Source: Haematococcus lacustris
Taxonomy: Eukaryota > Chlorophyta > Chlorophyceae > Chlamydomonadales > Haematococcaceae
DNA length: 64,000 bases
Direction: 5' to 3'
Assembly: GCA_030144725.1 (NCBI GenBank)
Contig: JASKMD010000018.1
Location: forward strand, 70,782 to 134,781
The notes below the pieces were generated by a model. It was given only the letters and a program-made list of their open reading frames with translations, had not been told where the DNA came from and made no database searches. Below are positions 37,825 to 50,100 of this stretch, piece after piece; position 1 is the first letter of the stretch, and every line of letters begins with the position of its first letter. Both the position numbers and the translations under genes were made by a program.

Positions 37825-39085
37825 TGTGTGCCAGGCAGGTGGAGTGTCCGGAGCGGGACAGTGCGTACTGCGCCAAAACTCATTTTGTGTGATGCATGCT
37901 TGTAACCGGGCTGGCCACCTGTGACTGGATCTTTGCACAACGCGAGTTCCACGCACCTGAGTCCCTGACTAGACCATCCACAAGAAGAGGAGGTGGCACA
38001 CACACCGGCACACTGCGGCGCCGGCCGCGTGGAGAGCCTGGCAGCAGACGCGGCAGCCGGTAGACGTCCCATCTCTGACACCAGGACTCGTGACATGAGT
38101 GATTATGCCGTGACTCGTCCTGACCACACCTAGCCATACGAGTTGTAGCCGGGAGAGTGGGGAACCCCGAAGCAACGCGGCCTGAGCCACCCAGGCGATG
38201 CTGGCCCCAAGCAGCGTGTGAGGGGGAAGGAGTCAGCACCAGAGCCCCAAGCAGCGTGTGGTGGGGAAGGAGTCAGCACCAGAGCGCCTCAGCGTCCCTC
38301 AGGGTCACCTCCGGGGCTAGATGGGCCGTGATGTGTGACCCAGCAGCACCCAGCGTGGCTGCAGGCTGGAGGTCTCAGGGGGTGCCACTGGCTAGCTCGT
38401 GGGCCTGTGACCTGCTGTGGGCCTGCCCCCCCTGCACCCTGGGCCCTCCTGCCGCCCTCCTGGCTCAGCCCTACTGCCCTGACCTCAGGCGTTCCCAACT
38501 ACCTGAAAACCATCCCCCTGTGATAGGAAGCCCGTATCTCCGCAGCCACTCAGTCAAAAATATATGTAAACAGTGCTTTGAACAGAGGAGCGTCATAGCT
38601 ACGGTATACCAGACGCAGCAAAAACTATCTCGCTCGCAGCGGTGCTCAGTGCCTGTCCAAAGATACACATTTGAATTCATGCGATTTCGCCACATGCGAG
38701 GCGCGCCGCACTAGCACGCTTCGCCACGCTGTTGTAAGGGGCACCTGCAACACGCAGCAGCAGTCGGAACATGTTTTGCTTTTGGCATGTGGACGCGACG
38801 ACGGCAGTCGTGACGACTGGATACCATTATTAGCTTTTGGAGCTGCTGCTGGCGCAAGTGCATTACCGGCTGCTCTACTACCCTTAACAAGGTGCTAGGT
38901 ACAATACGTGGTGTTGTCTCACCTCGCTTTGCTGCCCTCGACTTGTTAGCTGCAGGTGCCCCACGCTTACGGGACGTGCTTGCCGCTGCCAGCTGTTGCT
39001 GCTGCTGAGGGGGTGCACCAGCAGGCTCAGCCAGCTCAGGGGTGGTGCCTGCAGGTGTCGAGGCCGTGGAGGAGCAGCTCCTGCA
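37825..39085. other. Upstream flank of the phosphatase gene
   Basis: Expected to carry the phosphatase promoter (minus strand, upstream of 37824). A ~40-bp unit (GAAGGAGTCAGCACCAGAG end) is present twice in tandem at 38204-38283. A diverged TIR-element fragment begins at 38486. No further gene was found. Confidence 0.45.
38486..38715. mobile_element. Diverged fragment of the TIR element found at 58.5 kb
   Basis: The left end, CAGGCGTTCCCAACTACC then GAAAACCATCCCCCTG, aligns with the terminal repeat at 58498-58538 (CAGGTGACCCCAACTACC, AAAACCTATCCCTGG). Further in, ACACATTTGAATTCATGCGATTT aligns with CTTACATTTGAATGTTACGATTT of that element. No matching right-hand inverted repeat is visible, so the right limit is approximate. 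Confidence 0.5.
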
Positions 39086-40480
39086 TTATGACTTTATTAG
39101 AATTAGGACGTGAGCTTCTGCCGTGCCAATAGGCAAGGGGATGATAGCCAACACATCGGTGACTTTAGTGGTGAGTTGGCCTGCCCCAGCTGCAGCCTCA
39201 GCCCCAGCCCCATCTGCTGCCCCATCTCCTGCCCCAGCCCCAGCCCCAGCTGCTGCCCCAGCCCCAGCCCCAGCTGCTGCCCCAGCTACTGCCCCAGCTG
39301 CTGCCCCAGCTGCAGCCCCAGCCCCAGCCCCAGCTACTGCCCCAGCTGCTGCCCCAGCCCCAGCCCCAGCCCCAGCCCCAGCCCCAGCCCCAGCCCCAGC
39401 CCCAGCCCCAGCCCCAGCCCCAGCCCCAGCCCCAGCCCCAGCCCCAGCCCCAGCCCCAGCCCCAGCCCCAGCCCCAGCCCCAGCCCCAGCCCCAGCCCCA
39501 GCCCCAGCCCCAGCCCCAGCCCCAGCCCCAGCCCCAGCCCCACCACCGAGTCTCTGCTCCCAGCCTTCTGGCAGGTGCTGCGGGGTGACTGCTGCTGTCA
39601 CTCGCAATACAAGCACCTTGCCATGGCGATCGCATGTGCACCCATCAAATTGCAGGTGTATTGCCTTTGCGCGCAATAGTTGGTCTGAAAGCAGGCAGCA
39701 GAGCAAAGACATGCGGTTAATCCCAGCCTCAGCCCCCCCTCAACCCTCCCCTCAGCCCCCCCCTCCCACCCCCTACCACTCCCTTCCACCCCCTTCCACT
39801 CTCTCCCAGCCCCTTCCACTGCCACCACTTCCACCCCCTTCCACTCTCTCCCAGCCCCTTCCCACCCACGCCACCCTGCCTTCCCCTTTGCATCTTACCA
39901 AGGGTCTTGCGCCGCATGTAGGTGGACACGATGTGGAATTCACGCCCAACTGTGGATGTCTTGCCTGGCCGGTGTGGGTTGGGGAGGACGCACTGCTCAG
40001 AGACGAAGAATTGCCGACACTTGGAAAGGGCACGGCGGCTGACACCAGTCTCTAGATGCAACCTGACGGTGCTCAAGCAGTGGTGAGCATTGTAGGGTGC
40101 AGTCCTGGCTGCTGGCCTCCCCACAGGGCCCTCTTGAGTTGGAATGAAGATGTCAGTTGGTGAGGGTGCTGGGCTGAGCTGCTCCGCCGTGCTGCCCATG
40201 GGCCGGCCATGGCTATCCAGCCTTCCGTAGCCAGCCTCTGCACACCGCCTCAACACCTCCACTGAGACGGGGTGTTGCTCCAAAACCAGCAGTTGCTGCC
40301 TCTGCTTGAAGGTGAGTGGGGAGTGGTGGGGGCGGCGTTTGTGCCGGTAGATATGCACCTGACCCTGGAGGCGGCGTCGAGCAGCCCGTAGGGAGTGATT
40401 GGTAGCTGCCGCTCTGGATGCCACCTGCTGCAAAGCCGTATGCTCACCCTGCAGGCCTTGGTGTGCTGCCTGCAGGTCGT
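39086..40480 (-). CDS. Unrecognised protein with coiled coil and Ala-Gly repeat, 5' incomplete
   Basis: Two exons join in phase: 40480-39899 and 39684-39086 (TTTCAG acceptor, TAA stop at 39088-39086). The first encodes a coiled coil (DDLQAAHQGLQGEHTALQQV), a basic stretch (YRHKRRPHHSPLTFKQRQQ), then CAEAGYGRLDSHGRP and LHLETGVSRRALSKCRQFFV. The junction reads STYMRRKTLDQLLRAKAIHL followed by QFDGCTCDRHGKVLVLRVTAAV. An in-frame (AG)n tract of ~115 residues follows, then TDVLAIIPLPIGTAEAHVLI and the stop. A possible upstream exon ends at 40726 (KLIDASMALFNSIIGF). The D-G-x-T segment and the late TDVLAIIPLP...TAE segment vaguely suggest a transposase, but I cannot name a family. Confidence 0.5.
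39184..39541. repeat. CCCCAG hexamer array inside a reading frame
   Basis: Pure CCCCAG from about 39350 to 39541, preceded by an interspersed zone with CCAGCTGCTGCC and CCAGCTACTGCC variants. The length is a multiple of three per unit, so the minus-strand exon stays open through it as Ala-Gly. Confidence 0.93.
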
Positions 40481-40726
40481 CTAAGAGAGGTAGGGGGGAG
40501 ATGGGTGAAGGAGAGGTAGGGGAGAGGTAGGAGGCGGGGAGAAGGAGAGTTAGGGGGCAGGAGGCTGATGGCAGGCTGGGAGGAGGGGCTACTGGGAGCT
40601 GGGCGGGGTAGACGAGGTTGTGAGATGGTGGGTTAGGCTGTGTTGGTGGGGGCCACGTGGCGGAGTGGTATGCCAAGCTCAATCGGCTCCTCGTGTACCT
40701 GTAGCCATCACCATGTGTACCTTACA

Positions 40727-41526
40727 AACCCAATGATTGAGTTGAAAAGTGCCATGGACGCGTCAATGAGTTTGCTACAAAAGATATGTGTGAGGTCAGG
40801 CTGTTGATCAATGGTCCAAAACATGAAGCGGATTATAGCTGGAGGGGGTGACAAATCCCTACTGTGCCGCTCACCATTACAGCGATACAGCGCTGCCACA
40901 CAGAAACCCGGGTTCCTTCACATCCTCGCCAAGCGGCCTGCACCATCAGGAACCTCGCGCAGCCATGTTTGCCGGACTTCAGTGGTGTGCGCCACCGACA
41001 TGTCGTGCATCGCTAACGGATAGCCAAGGACGTAGCTTACCGGTGTAGCTAACCACGTTCTTCGATTGGGACACATCCGGGGTCACATGTGGCTGCCCGC
41101 ATCGAAAGACTCCGATGGCAATTCCAGTCTTACATTAAATGCGCAATATCACATCGCAGCAGACGCAACAAACGTTACATCAAAAGATTGAGTAGGTGGG
41201 CTGCAGTTGCATGAAGATTGCCAACCCCATGTTGGGAACGTCTGACCTGACCTCCTCTCCACACTGACAGCCACTGCGCCCGTGGCCTTGGCGCCCCCCG
41301 CACAGCAGGGCCGCAGGGCGGGGGCAGCGGGAGCTGCTGGGGGGGCAACTTGGGCAGTTAGTGCTGCCCCATCCCGCCCCGCCCAAGAGGTCGACAGCGC
41401 TAGCCTGGTGCCATGAGCCGGGGTGGCAGCATGTGAAGGGCTTCGCCCTCAGCAGCACACAGCTATGCACGTGACTGTCACATGATTATCACTACGGCCA
41501 GCACACACCGCATAGCAGCCATATAC
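40727..41526. other. Interval left of the tandem duplication
   Basis: Apart from the possible small exon ending at 40726 (minus strand), nothing identifiable. GC falls near 41040-41170. Confidence 0.35.
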
Positions 41527-42939
41527 CTACATTGTGCTCCTGACCCTCGGCTGCGTTGACAGTGGTGTGACGGGTATGAAGGGACCACCTTCATTGACTG
41601 CACATGCGCTGAAGGGGTCCCTTTATTTATGCCTGACACTTCATCGTTGAGAGCACTGCCACGATGTCCATGAGGAAGCACTCGAAACCTTCAGTCCACC
41701 TGAGGGAGACTTCACAGCTGACGGCGTCAACAGTCAAAACTGATCTAGGTCCGCTCTATGAGCAGGGTCATGACCCTTGGTTGGGGCGCCCTGGCTGCTC
41801 TTCAGCATGTATTACATGGAATAGGCACAACAACACGCATGCAATGCAGTTGCATGGCGGTGGCAGTGGTTCAGACTGCAGTGCAAGCTGCTTATCCCTG
41901 TGATGGCAGTGGCCACTGCAGCCGTGTCAATGTTGCTACTTAACCCCGTATTGTCATAATCCCTAATGCCGTGCGTCAATGCAATAAAGCAGTTGGCGAT
42001 CAGAACGGGAGCGACAGGGCAGGGGGCTGCAGGGCGTGGTCACACCCCGCGACATCTCACTCCTTGGCCACACCCTTGCAACCCTGCTGGGGTCACCCGC
42101 CTGTACTGGGGCTCCTTGCCAGTCTGAGGGCTGCGCTGACATTGCCCCGCGGATCAGCCAGCACTAGCACTGCTGCTGCCCACCCAACCAGGAACGGCTG
42201 CGGCAGGGGGCAGCAGTGTCATAAGCAGGGTCTCGCCCTGAAGCCAACCACTCCCTGGCCCCAGCACCCTCCCAGGCCCCTGGCAACGCCCCTTGCCTGG
42301 GCGTCAGCACTTTAAGCAGTCACGTGATGGGATCCCCCCTTCCTATCGCACGGAGGTGCACCTGGCCGCCTGACCCCCTCACTCCCATAGCTGCTGCTGG
42401 AGGGCAGCAAGAGGACACACCCGCCGCTACCCCTCTACCTAGCGCACCCGTTAGTAGGGACGGCGTCTCCTATTCATTCCATTCCTCACCCCACCCACTT
42501 TTCTCTCCCCACCCTCTTCTAGCCCCTGCCCCTCCCGCCCCGCCCTGCACCAACCTCCCAGCCTGCGGCCCCCTCTAATACCAGCAGCAGCCGGGAGTTG
42601 CAGTCAGTCACCCGCCCCTCAGCCCCTCTCTGCTCCGCTCCCAGCCTGCCAGCCAGCCTCCAGGTGCAGGGCTCAGCAGCAGCCCCCCCACACTGCTGCA
42701 GGAGGAGCTGGAAGAGCCACCCTCAGCTGCCCACAGAGGGGGACGGAAGGCGGGGCGGGGACGGAAGGAGGGGGGGGGGGAGGGGGGGGCAGGCAGGGCG
42801 GCGGCTCATGCATCCACCACCATGCGCAGCGCCCGGCGCAGCTCCGCCCTCAGCTCCTCCACCTGCTGCTGGCTGGCTGACAGCTGCTGCCGCAGGGCCA
42901 GGGCCTCGCGCTGCCACACGCTCTCCTGCTGCTGCCTGC
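41527..42939. repeat. Tandem duplication, copy A (1413 bp)
   Basis: Matches 43064-44476 base for base at a constant offset of 1537, with one difference noticed (ACTTTTCTCTCC here, ACTTTTCTTTCC in copy B, near 42500/44040). It includes a copy of the last exon of the coiled-coil gene (minus strand, 42935-42806; ends MVVDA stop) but not that gene's upstream intron sequence. Confidence 0.95.
42806..42935 (-). pseudogene. Orphan copy of the coiled-coil gene's last exon
   Basis: Identical to exon 44472-44343, including the AG acceptor dinucleotide and TGA stop, but the sequence upstream of the acceptor is replaced by the palindrome. It has no donor exon beside it and is unlikely to be translated, unless spliced from the real gene across copy B. 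Confidence 0.75.
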
Positions 42940-43192
42940 TCTCAACGATGAAGTGTCAGGCATAAATAAAGGGACCCCTTCAGCGCATGTGCAGTCAATG
43001 AAGGTGGTCCCTTCATACCCGTCACACCACTGTCAACGCAGCCGAGGGTCAGGAGCACAATGTCTACATTGTGCTCCTGACCCTCGGCTGCGTTGACAGT
43101 GGTGTGACGGGTATGAAGGGACCACCTTCATTGACTGCACATGCGCTGAAGGGGTCCCTTTATTTATGCCTGACACTTCATCGTTGAGAGCA
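42937..43192. repeat. Perfect palindrome, 127-bp arms, 2-bp spacer
   Basis: Left arm 42937-43063 is the exact reverse complement of right arm 43066-43192; only CT (43064-43065) separates them. The right arm is the start of copy B and also matches the start of copy A (41529-41655). So the junction carries an inverted extra copy of the duplication's left end. Confidence 0.95.
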
Positions 43193-44476
43193 CTGCCACG
43201 ATGTCCATGAGGAAGCACTCGAAACCTTCAGTCCACCTGAGGGAGACTTCACAGCTGACGGCGTCAACAGTCAAAACTGATCTAGGTCCGCTCTATGAGC
43301 AGGGTCATGACCCTTGGTTGGGGCGCCCTGGCTGCTCTTCAGCATGTATTACATGGAATAGGCACAACAACACGCATGCAATGCAGTTGCATGGCGGTGG
43401 CAGTGGTTCAGACTGCAGTGCAAGCTGCTTATCCCTGTGATGGCAGTGGCCACTGCAGCCGTGTCAATGTTGCTACTTAACCCCGTATTGTCATAATCCC
43501 TAATGCCGTGCGTCAATGCAATAAAGCAGTTGGCGATCAGAACGGGAGCGACAGGGCAGGGGGCTGCAGGGCGTGGTCACACCCCGCGACATCTCACTCC
43601 TTGGCCACACCCTTGCAACCCTGCTGGGGTCACCCGCCTGTACTGGGGCTCCTTGCCAGTCTGAGGGCTGCGCTGACATTGCCCCGCGGATCAGCCAGCA
43701 CTAGCACTGCTGCTGCCCACCCAACCAGGAACGGCTGCGGCAGGGGGCAGCAGTGTCATAAGCAGGGTCTCGCCCTGAAGCCAACCACTCCCTGGCCCCA
43801 GCACCCTCCCAGGCCCCTGGCAACGCCCCTTGCCTGGGCGTCAGCACTTTAAGCAGTCACGTGATGGGATCCCCCCTTCCTATCGCACGGAGGTGCACCT
43901 GGCCGCCTGACCCCCTCACTCCCATAGCTGCTGCTGGAGGGCAGCAAGAGGACACACCCGCCGCTACCCCTCTACCTAGCGCACCCGTTAGTAGGGACGG
44001 CGTCTCCTATTCATTCCATTCCTCACCCCACCCACTTTTCTTTCCCCACCCTCTTCTAGCCCCTGCCCCTCCCGCCCCGCCCTGCACCAACCTCCCAGCC
44101 TGCGGCCCCCTCTAATACCAGCAGCAGCCGGGAGTTGCAGTCAGTCACCCGCCCCTCAGCCCCTCTCTGCTCCGCTCCCAGCCTGCCAGCCAGCCTCCAG
44201 GTGCAGGGCTCAGCAGCAGCCCCCCCACACTGCTGCAGGAGGAGCTGGAAGAGCCACCCTCAGCTGCCCACAGAGGGGGACGGAAGGCGGGGCGGGGACG
44301 GAAGGAGGGGGGGGGGGAGGGGGGGGCAGGCAGGGCGGCGGCTCATGCATCCACCACCATGCGCAGCGCCCGGCGCAGCTCCGCCCTCAGCTCCTCCACC
44401 TGCTGCTGGCTGGCTGACAGCTGCTGCCGCAGGGCCAGGGCCTCGCGCTGCCACACGCTCTCCTGCTGCTGCCTGC
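43064..44476. repeat. Tandem duplication, copy B (1413 bp)
   Basis: Partner of 41527-42939. Its right end lies inside the last intron of the coiled-coil gene at 44476, so this copy keeps the genuine junction with the gene and copy A is the added one. Confidence 0.95.
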
Positions 44477-47114
44477 GCAGCCCCGGGAGCAAGAGCAGGA
44501 CACCAGCGGATGAACGGCCAGGGCCAACAGGGTGGGGCAGCCGGGCAGCGGTCCAGGCCCAGGCTGCTCAGTGAAGCTCAGTGACCCCCCCCCCTCACTG
44601 CCCGCACCCCCTTGCACCAACCTGGCTATGCCCGACACCAGCCCCTGATGACAGCCTGCGCAACCTCCTCCCTCCTGCCCCCCCCTGCCCCTCATTCCCG
44701 CTCCCTCCCCTCGCTCCTTGCCTCCCAGACCCCGGCTCCCTCCTCCCTCTCCCCCTGGCCCCCCACTGGCTGCTCTGCGTCATGCCCTGCCTCCCCCACC
44801 CACCTGAACTGCTCCTCCTCCATCTCCCGCTCGCTGCGCTGCCGCTGTGGCGCCCTGCCTGCCTGCTCCAGCTGCCTGCTCAGGCTCTGGTTCAGCGCCC
44901 GCAGCTCCAGTGCCGCATGCCGCGCCGCCAGCAGCTGGTCAGCCAGGCCCTTGGCCTCACGCTCAGCAACGCACTTGTCCTGCAGGGCCAGACGCTGCGG
45001 CAGCGCCAACAGCAGGGGGCAGGGGGGTGGGGGGACAGGGGGGGGGACACGCAGCCAGGAGGGGGGCAAGCCAGCCCAGCTGCCCCTGCACCTCCTACTG
45101 CCCACCCCTCCACTGCTGCTGACCACTGCCCGGACCTCCCCACTGCTCACTGCAGCCCTTGCCCTGGACTCTCTGCTGCCAGTCCAGCCAGCAACCAGCT
45201 CCTGCGTTCAGCTCAAGCTGCACCACAGCCCTGGCCCGACCAACCCTGGCCCCTCCTGCCCTCCCCCAGCTCACCCTCACCCTGGCCCCCTACCCCCTCA
45301 CCCTGTCCTGCCGCGCCTCCTTCAGCTCCTCCTGCAGCTGCCTGACACGCGCCTGCGCCCCGGGTGTGTCGGGGTGGTACAGGCTCTGGGCCAGCACATG
45401 GGCCGGCACCGCCTGCAGCGCCCGGCAGCCCAGCGGGGTTAGGGGGGGAGGGGAGGGCGGTGGGGGGGGGGAGCTGCCAAGGAGAGAGAGGGGGTTGAGG
45501 GGGTAGGCTCAGTCAGGCAGGTAGGGTTAGGGTCAGGGGTGCTGCATGGTCCTAGTAGAGCCGGCTGGTGGGCAGTCTGATACAGCAGCAGGGCCATGAA
45601 GCTAAGGGGGTCGAGGGGGGGGGCAGCAGCAATGGGGGTGTGAGTAGGGGTGAGGGGACTGCTGCTCTGCCTGCAGCTGCAGCAGACCCAGCCCTAGCCC
45701 AGCCCCAGCATCCCCCTGGCTGCCCTGAGGCTATTGGCCCGGCTGCCTGCCCTGCTGCTGCGCACCCACCAGCACATGCTTGAACCTGCCCTCAGTGATG
45801 GGCTTCACCAGCTCCTGGCGGTTGGGGTCGGCTGCATGAGCAGGGTAGCGAGGCAGGGCTGGGTTGGGCAAGGTGGGAGGGGGAAGAGCAGGGGGGGGAG
45901 GAGGGGGAGGGGGAGGGAGAGGGGGAGGAGGGGGAGGAGGGGGAGGAGGGGGAGGAGGGGGAGGAGTGCCCTAGATGGTGATCAGCCTGCGGGGCTAGGT
46001 GGGGTGAGCCGCAGCTGTTGCCCTAGCCAGCCTACAAGGGGTTTTCCCCTCCCCCCTGGCGCCAGGTGCCTGCCCTCAGCCAGGGGTGCCAGGCAGCTGC
46101 TGCGCCAGCCCCACAGCGAGCAAGGGGCCCTGACCCCTGTGCCAGGCTGGCCCAGACTGAGCTGCACCCTGAGGCCGGCTGTGGGGCTGCCCTGATCTGC
46201 CTGCCGCACTCCTGGACTGCCTGCGGGGTCCCCTGCTGCCCTGGGCCCCTCCCCCTGGCAGCCATGTCACGACGCCTCCTGCTCCCAGGCAGCTGCAGGA
46301 CCCCTGGCAGCCGGCCTCACCCTCCTTGGCCACCTGGGGCGCCCAGGCAGGGCTCTGGTAGGCGCCGGGGTAGGTGCCCAGCCTGCAGGGCAGCGGGGTG
46401 CGGGCGGCTGCCTGCACTGCCTGCATGTCCGCTGCAATGATGGTGGGCGGGGCTGGTGGTGGTGGGTCAGGCTGGCAGCAGAAGATCACTGTAAGCCTGG
46501 TGCGGCTGCTTGGCCTTGCCCTCTGGCAACTTGGCCATGGATACTGGGGACCCGCTCCATGGCGGTATGCACATGGATGGGCGGGCATGGTGGTGCCTGA
46601 TGCTGGTGGAGGTGGCTGCAATGCGGCACTCACTCTGGCTGTCTCATTGAGTTGGCTGTGTACTTGGGGGTGGTCTTCTCGGTCTTGGCGGGGCCAGGAG
46701 GGGGAGGCGGAGGGCGGCTCAGTGGGCTGGCTGTTGCAGGCCGCTCTGGCAGTGGCGATGCACTGAGAGGCCTTAGCAGGGCTGAGAAAGGGCGCACTGC
46801 AGAGTGGCCATGTGGAAGGTGGCATGCAGGCAGCTGGTGGGAAACAAGGGAGGCACTGTCAGCAGGGCACTGTCTGCCTGTCATTGTGCGCTCGCAGCAA
46901 GGAACAGGCATGGCATATCAAGCATGGGCTGCGCTGCACCAACGGCACGCATGAGGTGCACCTGGGGATGGGGAGCGATGAGTCGGTCGCGCGCCTTGGT
47001 AGCCGCAGGAGCTGAGAGGTCGTGGAGGAAATGAGCTGGGGCTAGGCGAGCGTGCCGGGACACTGCTCTCTGGTTTATTCTTTCGCTTCTTCTTCTTCTT
47101 TGTTGTTCTGACAT
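44343..47114 (-). CDS. Coiled-coil protein, unknown function
   Basis: Five exons join with consistent phase: 46431-46321 (DMQAVQAAARTPLPCRLGTY), 45831-45770 (DPNRQELVKPITEGRFKHVL), 45412-45302 (LAQSLYHPDTPGAQARVRQL), 44994-44804, 44472-44343 (stop TGA). The last two encode ~105 residues of Glu/Gln/Leu/Arg heptads (ALELRALNQSLSRQLEQAG, QQQVEELRAELRRALRMVVDA), a dimeric coiled coil. Likely upstream exons are 47114-46962 (MSEQQRRRRSERINQRAVSR, then HFLHDLSAP) and one around 46834-46640 (EKTTPKYTANSMRQP), but the junction from the latter into 46431 is unresolved. The architecture would fit a ciliary or cytoskeletal protein; that is a guess. A 1.4-kb duplication begins in its last intron. Confidence 0.6.
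45885..45966. repeat. GGGGGA-type purine microsatellite
   Basis: GGAGGGG and GGGGGAGGA units, about 80 bp, within an intron of the coiled-coil gene. Confidence 0.85.
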
Positions 47115-50100
47115 TGACTTCCAAGCTACGTGCTTGCTGGAGCTGCGGAGCAGAGCAGGAAAATGCTTCAGGCAACCCGCTGGTGTGCTTGTGCGTTTGC
47201 GCACCCACAGGCTCCTACTCTGTCAAGATTCTCTGCCTCTAGGAGCGAGTCCAGCCTAGCCATTAACCCCAGGTTCATCTTGAACGGCTCGGTAGGGCGC
47301 ACACAAGGTCAGGCCCATGTCCTCGAGGCACCCGATACACAACCCAAGCTTCGTCGGGAACGCAGGAACTTCGAATTGGCATGCAAGATGCAAAACTTGG
47401 TCATTACATTTTACTTAACTGCAGCAGGTAGTGGTTTTCCGTGATCATAGGCGTGTTTGTCAAGTTCAGCACAGTGGTAAGCGCCATCAACATAGGTGTT
47501 CAACATCCCACAGTGCACCTAGCACCTGGCGCCCTTCAATACCTTTTCACCCGTCCGGAACAGGCTAGGCCCTTGACGGCTCAACGGCGAATGCGTGATG
47601 GAGCCTGCGATGAGGCCCTCAGCCACCTAATCCTCCTTTCCCTTTCCCTTTCCCTTCTCCTCACCCTCCTCGTGCCAAGAGTCTTTAGAGCCCAGCCAAA
47701 CTTGTTGTCTGCTCACCATCTCACCCTCATGTAGCCCAGCCTCACCCTCATACCCCTCTCCCTCATGGCACAGTCAGCACCATGCCAGCTCTAAACCATA
47801 TGCCCCTTGGAAAGCAGGCAGGGCATTGTGTTGTAGGGCTGCGACCCAGGCCACGGCATCGTGGCAGTAGCGCAGTAGAGGGAGGATGGCACCATGGCAC
47901 CTGCGCAGCAGGCAGCTCACCCCTGGCCACTATTGCCATGGCAGCAGGCTCAAGGCAGCCAAAGACCAGACACAGACCTGGCAGGATGGGGACATCAAGG
48001 AGCACATGGAGAGCCCAGCCAAGGCCAGCCTTAAGGGCACCAGCTGGCAGGCCTGAAGCTGCCCACCTGGCCGCCTTGCGGGGGGTGTGGAAGCCCATGC
48101 GGGAGGAGAACCCTGAGCCTCGTTGGGCCAACCAGTGTGAGGTAGCAAGTAGCAGGTCATGGCGCAGTCCTGAAGCAGGGTGAGTTCGCAGGGCTGCGAC
48201 CCACTAGATAGCCAGCGGGCCTGTAGCACGCTCCCCATACCTGCTGTGCCTGGACCATGTCTTGCCTATGCAATGGGCAAAGCGTGCAATGTAGCTGCAG
48301 GTTGTGGTGTAGCTGCAGGTCGAGCGGGGCAGCCAGCAGCTCTTCCCTGGCCTCGAGCCGGTCAGTGCCCATGGCGGTGGCAACTGGGCGCACGTACCAG
48401 GCATTCACTGGATGTGCCTGCGCCTCTTCAAGGTGACGCTCGTGGACGAGTTTCTGGTCACTGGCGTCAGCGCCAGCCTCTGCCTGCCCGATACATCGGG
48501 AACGGCTGCTGCGGTGATGGAGCGTCTGGCCGAGACACCGCAGCGCACACGGCCCCTAACAGCTCTACTGATGTTGCGCCCTCAACGTGTGACTGCGCTC
48601 TGCTGTGCCGCTGCACTGGCGGGGTGTGCCGCTGCCCCGTCCGTCTAGACAGGGAACACGTCCGATACGGACATCACTGCAGAACCAGCGGGTGGGTCTC
48701 GGCACATGGTCACGCAGGGTGGTGGAGCCGAGAGCTGCGGCATCTGATTCGGAAGCTGAGGCGGCGGCGGCAGGCGGTAACGGAGCGGAGGGCACCAGGG
48801 GGAGCTTGGGCTGCAACGAAGTCCCCATCAAGCGCCCAGACATTGCGCCTGGTGCACACCTGACAGCCCGCGTGCCTGCCTTGCTGCAGCCATAACACAC
48901 CCCATATGTGTTGACAGGTGCAGGAGGCAGCGCTGAGTTCCAGCGGTGGCACAGGGGCACTGTGTCTCTCACGCCATCGGTGCTGCTCACACTGTCACTG
49001 CCTGTGCCGGCTTCCTGTTCTGCTGCCACCGTGCCACAGGGCCAGTACACGTGGACACGGCAACTAAAACAACAAATTGACGAGAGCATCATTAACCCTT
49101 CACAACGGAGTTTGGAGGTTACCAGGGCGTGGATTCCCAGGCCAGCCCAGGCGAGCAACTGTTTCCCTCCTCCTCCCTCAACCTCCCTTTTCAACTTCAA
49201 TCTCACAGCCAGCGCCATCAACATCACACAGGGTGAGTCAGTGCTGGTGGCACCCCTCCTCGCACTGCACCTCCCACTGTAAACAGCAGCAGCAGCAGCA
49301 GCGGCTCGCCACCCGCTCTGGGCCCCACCCCCCGCCTCCTTAAAGCACCAAGCAGCAGCAGCATTGTGGGCTTGAGCTGACCAGCTTGGCCTCTCCCTCC
49401 AGCCCCGCAGCCTGTGTCCAGCCTTGCTCTGTAGGGGTGTTGGCTTGCATCCACTCCAGCCCTTCGCTCCTCTGTACTGCTCAGCCCTTTGCACCCAGCG
49501 CTGGCGCTGCAGGCAGCAGGCAGCCTCAGTGCAGGCTGGGGTCCGGCGCCTCACGCGGTCCAGGCAGGCGCTGGTGCTGCGCTGCCTGCTGTAGGCTGGC
49601 GGACTCGGGCAGGGCGCCCACCACGCTGCAGTCTGCGGCACCGCCCTCCGCGTCCCTGCGCTCAATCACCCGCCAGCAGCACGCTGGCAGCAGGGTGGGG
49701 GCTGGCAGCAGGGAGCGCCAGGCAGGGGGCAATAGGCCGGAAGCAGGGGCGCTGCTGTGGCCAGCGCAACAAGCCTAGCATTCCGGCTGAACTGTGAGGG
49801 GCCTGCCTGGCTTGGCCTGAACCCGGTGCCAGGCACCATGGGTCAGGTCAACAAGGCCAGCAGGCCTCAGTCGTCAGACCCCACCAGGGGACCCCCCTGG
49901 GACCCACAGAATGGTGCTGCTGCTGCATGGACCCTTTTGCATTAGGAAGTTGTAACAGTGGTCACACTGATGAGGCAGGGCTTGGGTGAGTGCAAGGCAG
50001 CAGGGTCAGGCTGCAACGGAAGGCATCAGGGTCAGGCTAAGACAGTGCAGCCGAGCACTGGTAGTGAGGGCAGTGCTGTTCCTCACTAGCACAGGGTCTG

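Noticed and set aside
40655..40700. tRNA-Leu/Ser-like start (GTGGCGGAGTGGTATGCC)
   Set aside because: No anticodon arm, variable arm or T-arm follows at the required distance; only the A-box-like string matches.
48565..49665. 366-codon minus-strand frame
   Set aside because: Residue composition is random (Cys/Arg/Trp-rich, no conserved islands) and competing plus-strand blocks with donor sites look more coding; neither is firm.
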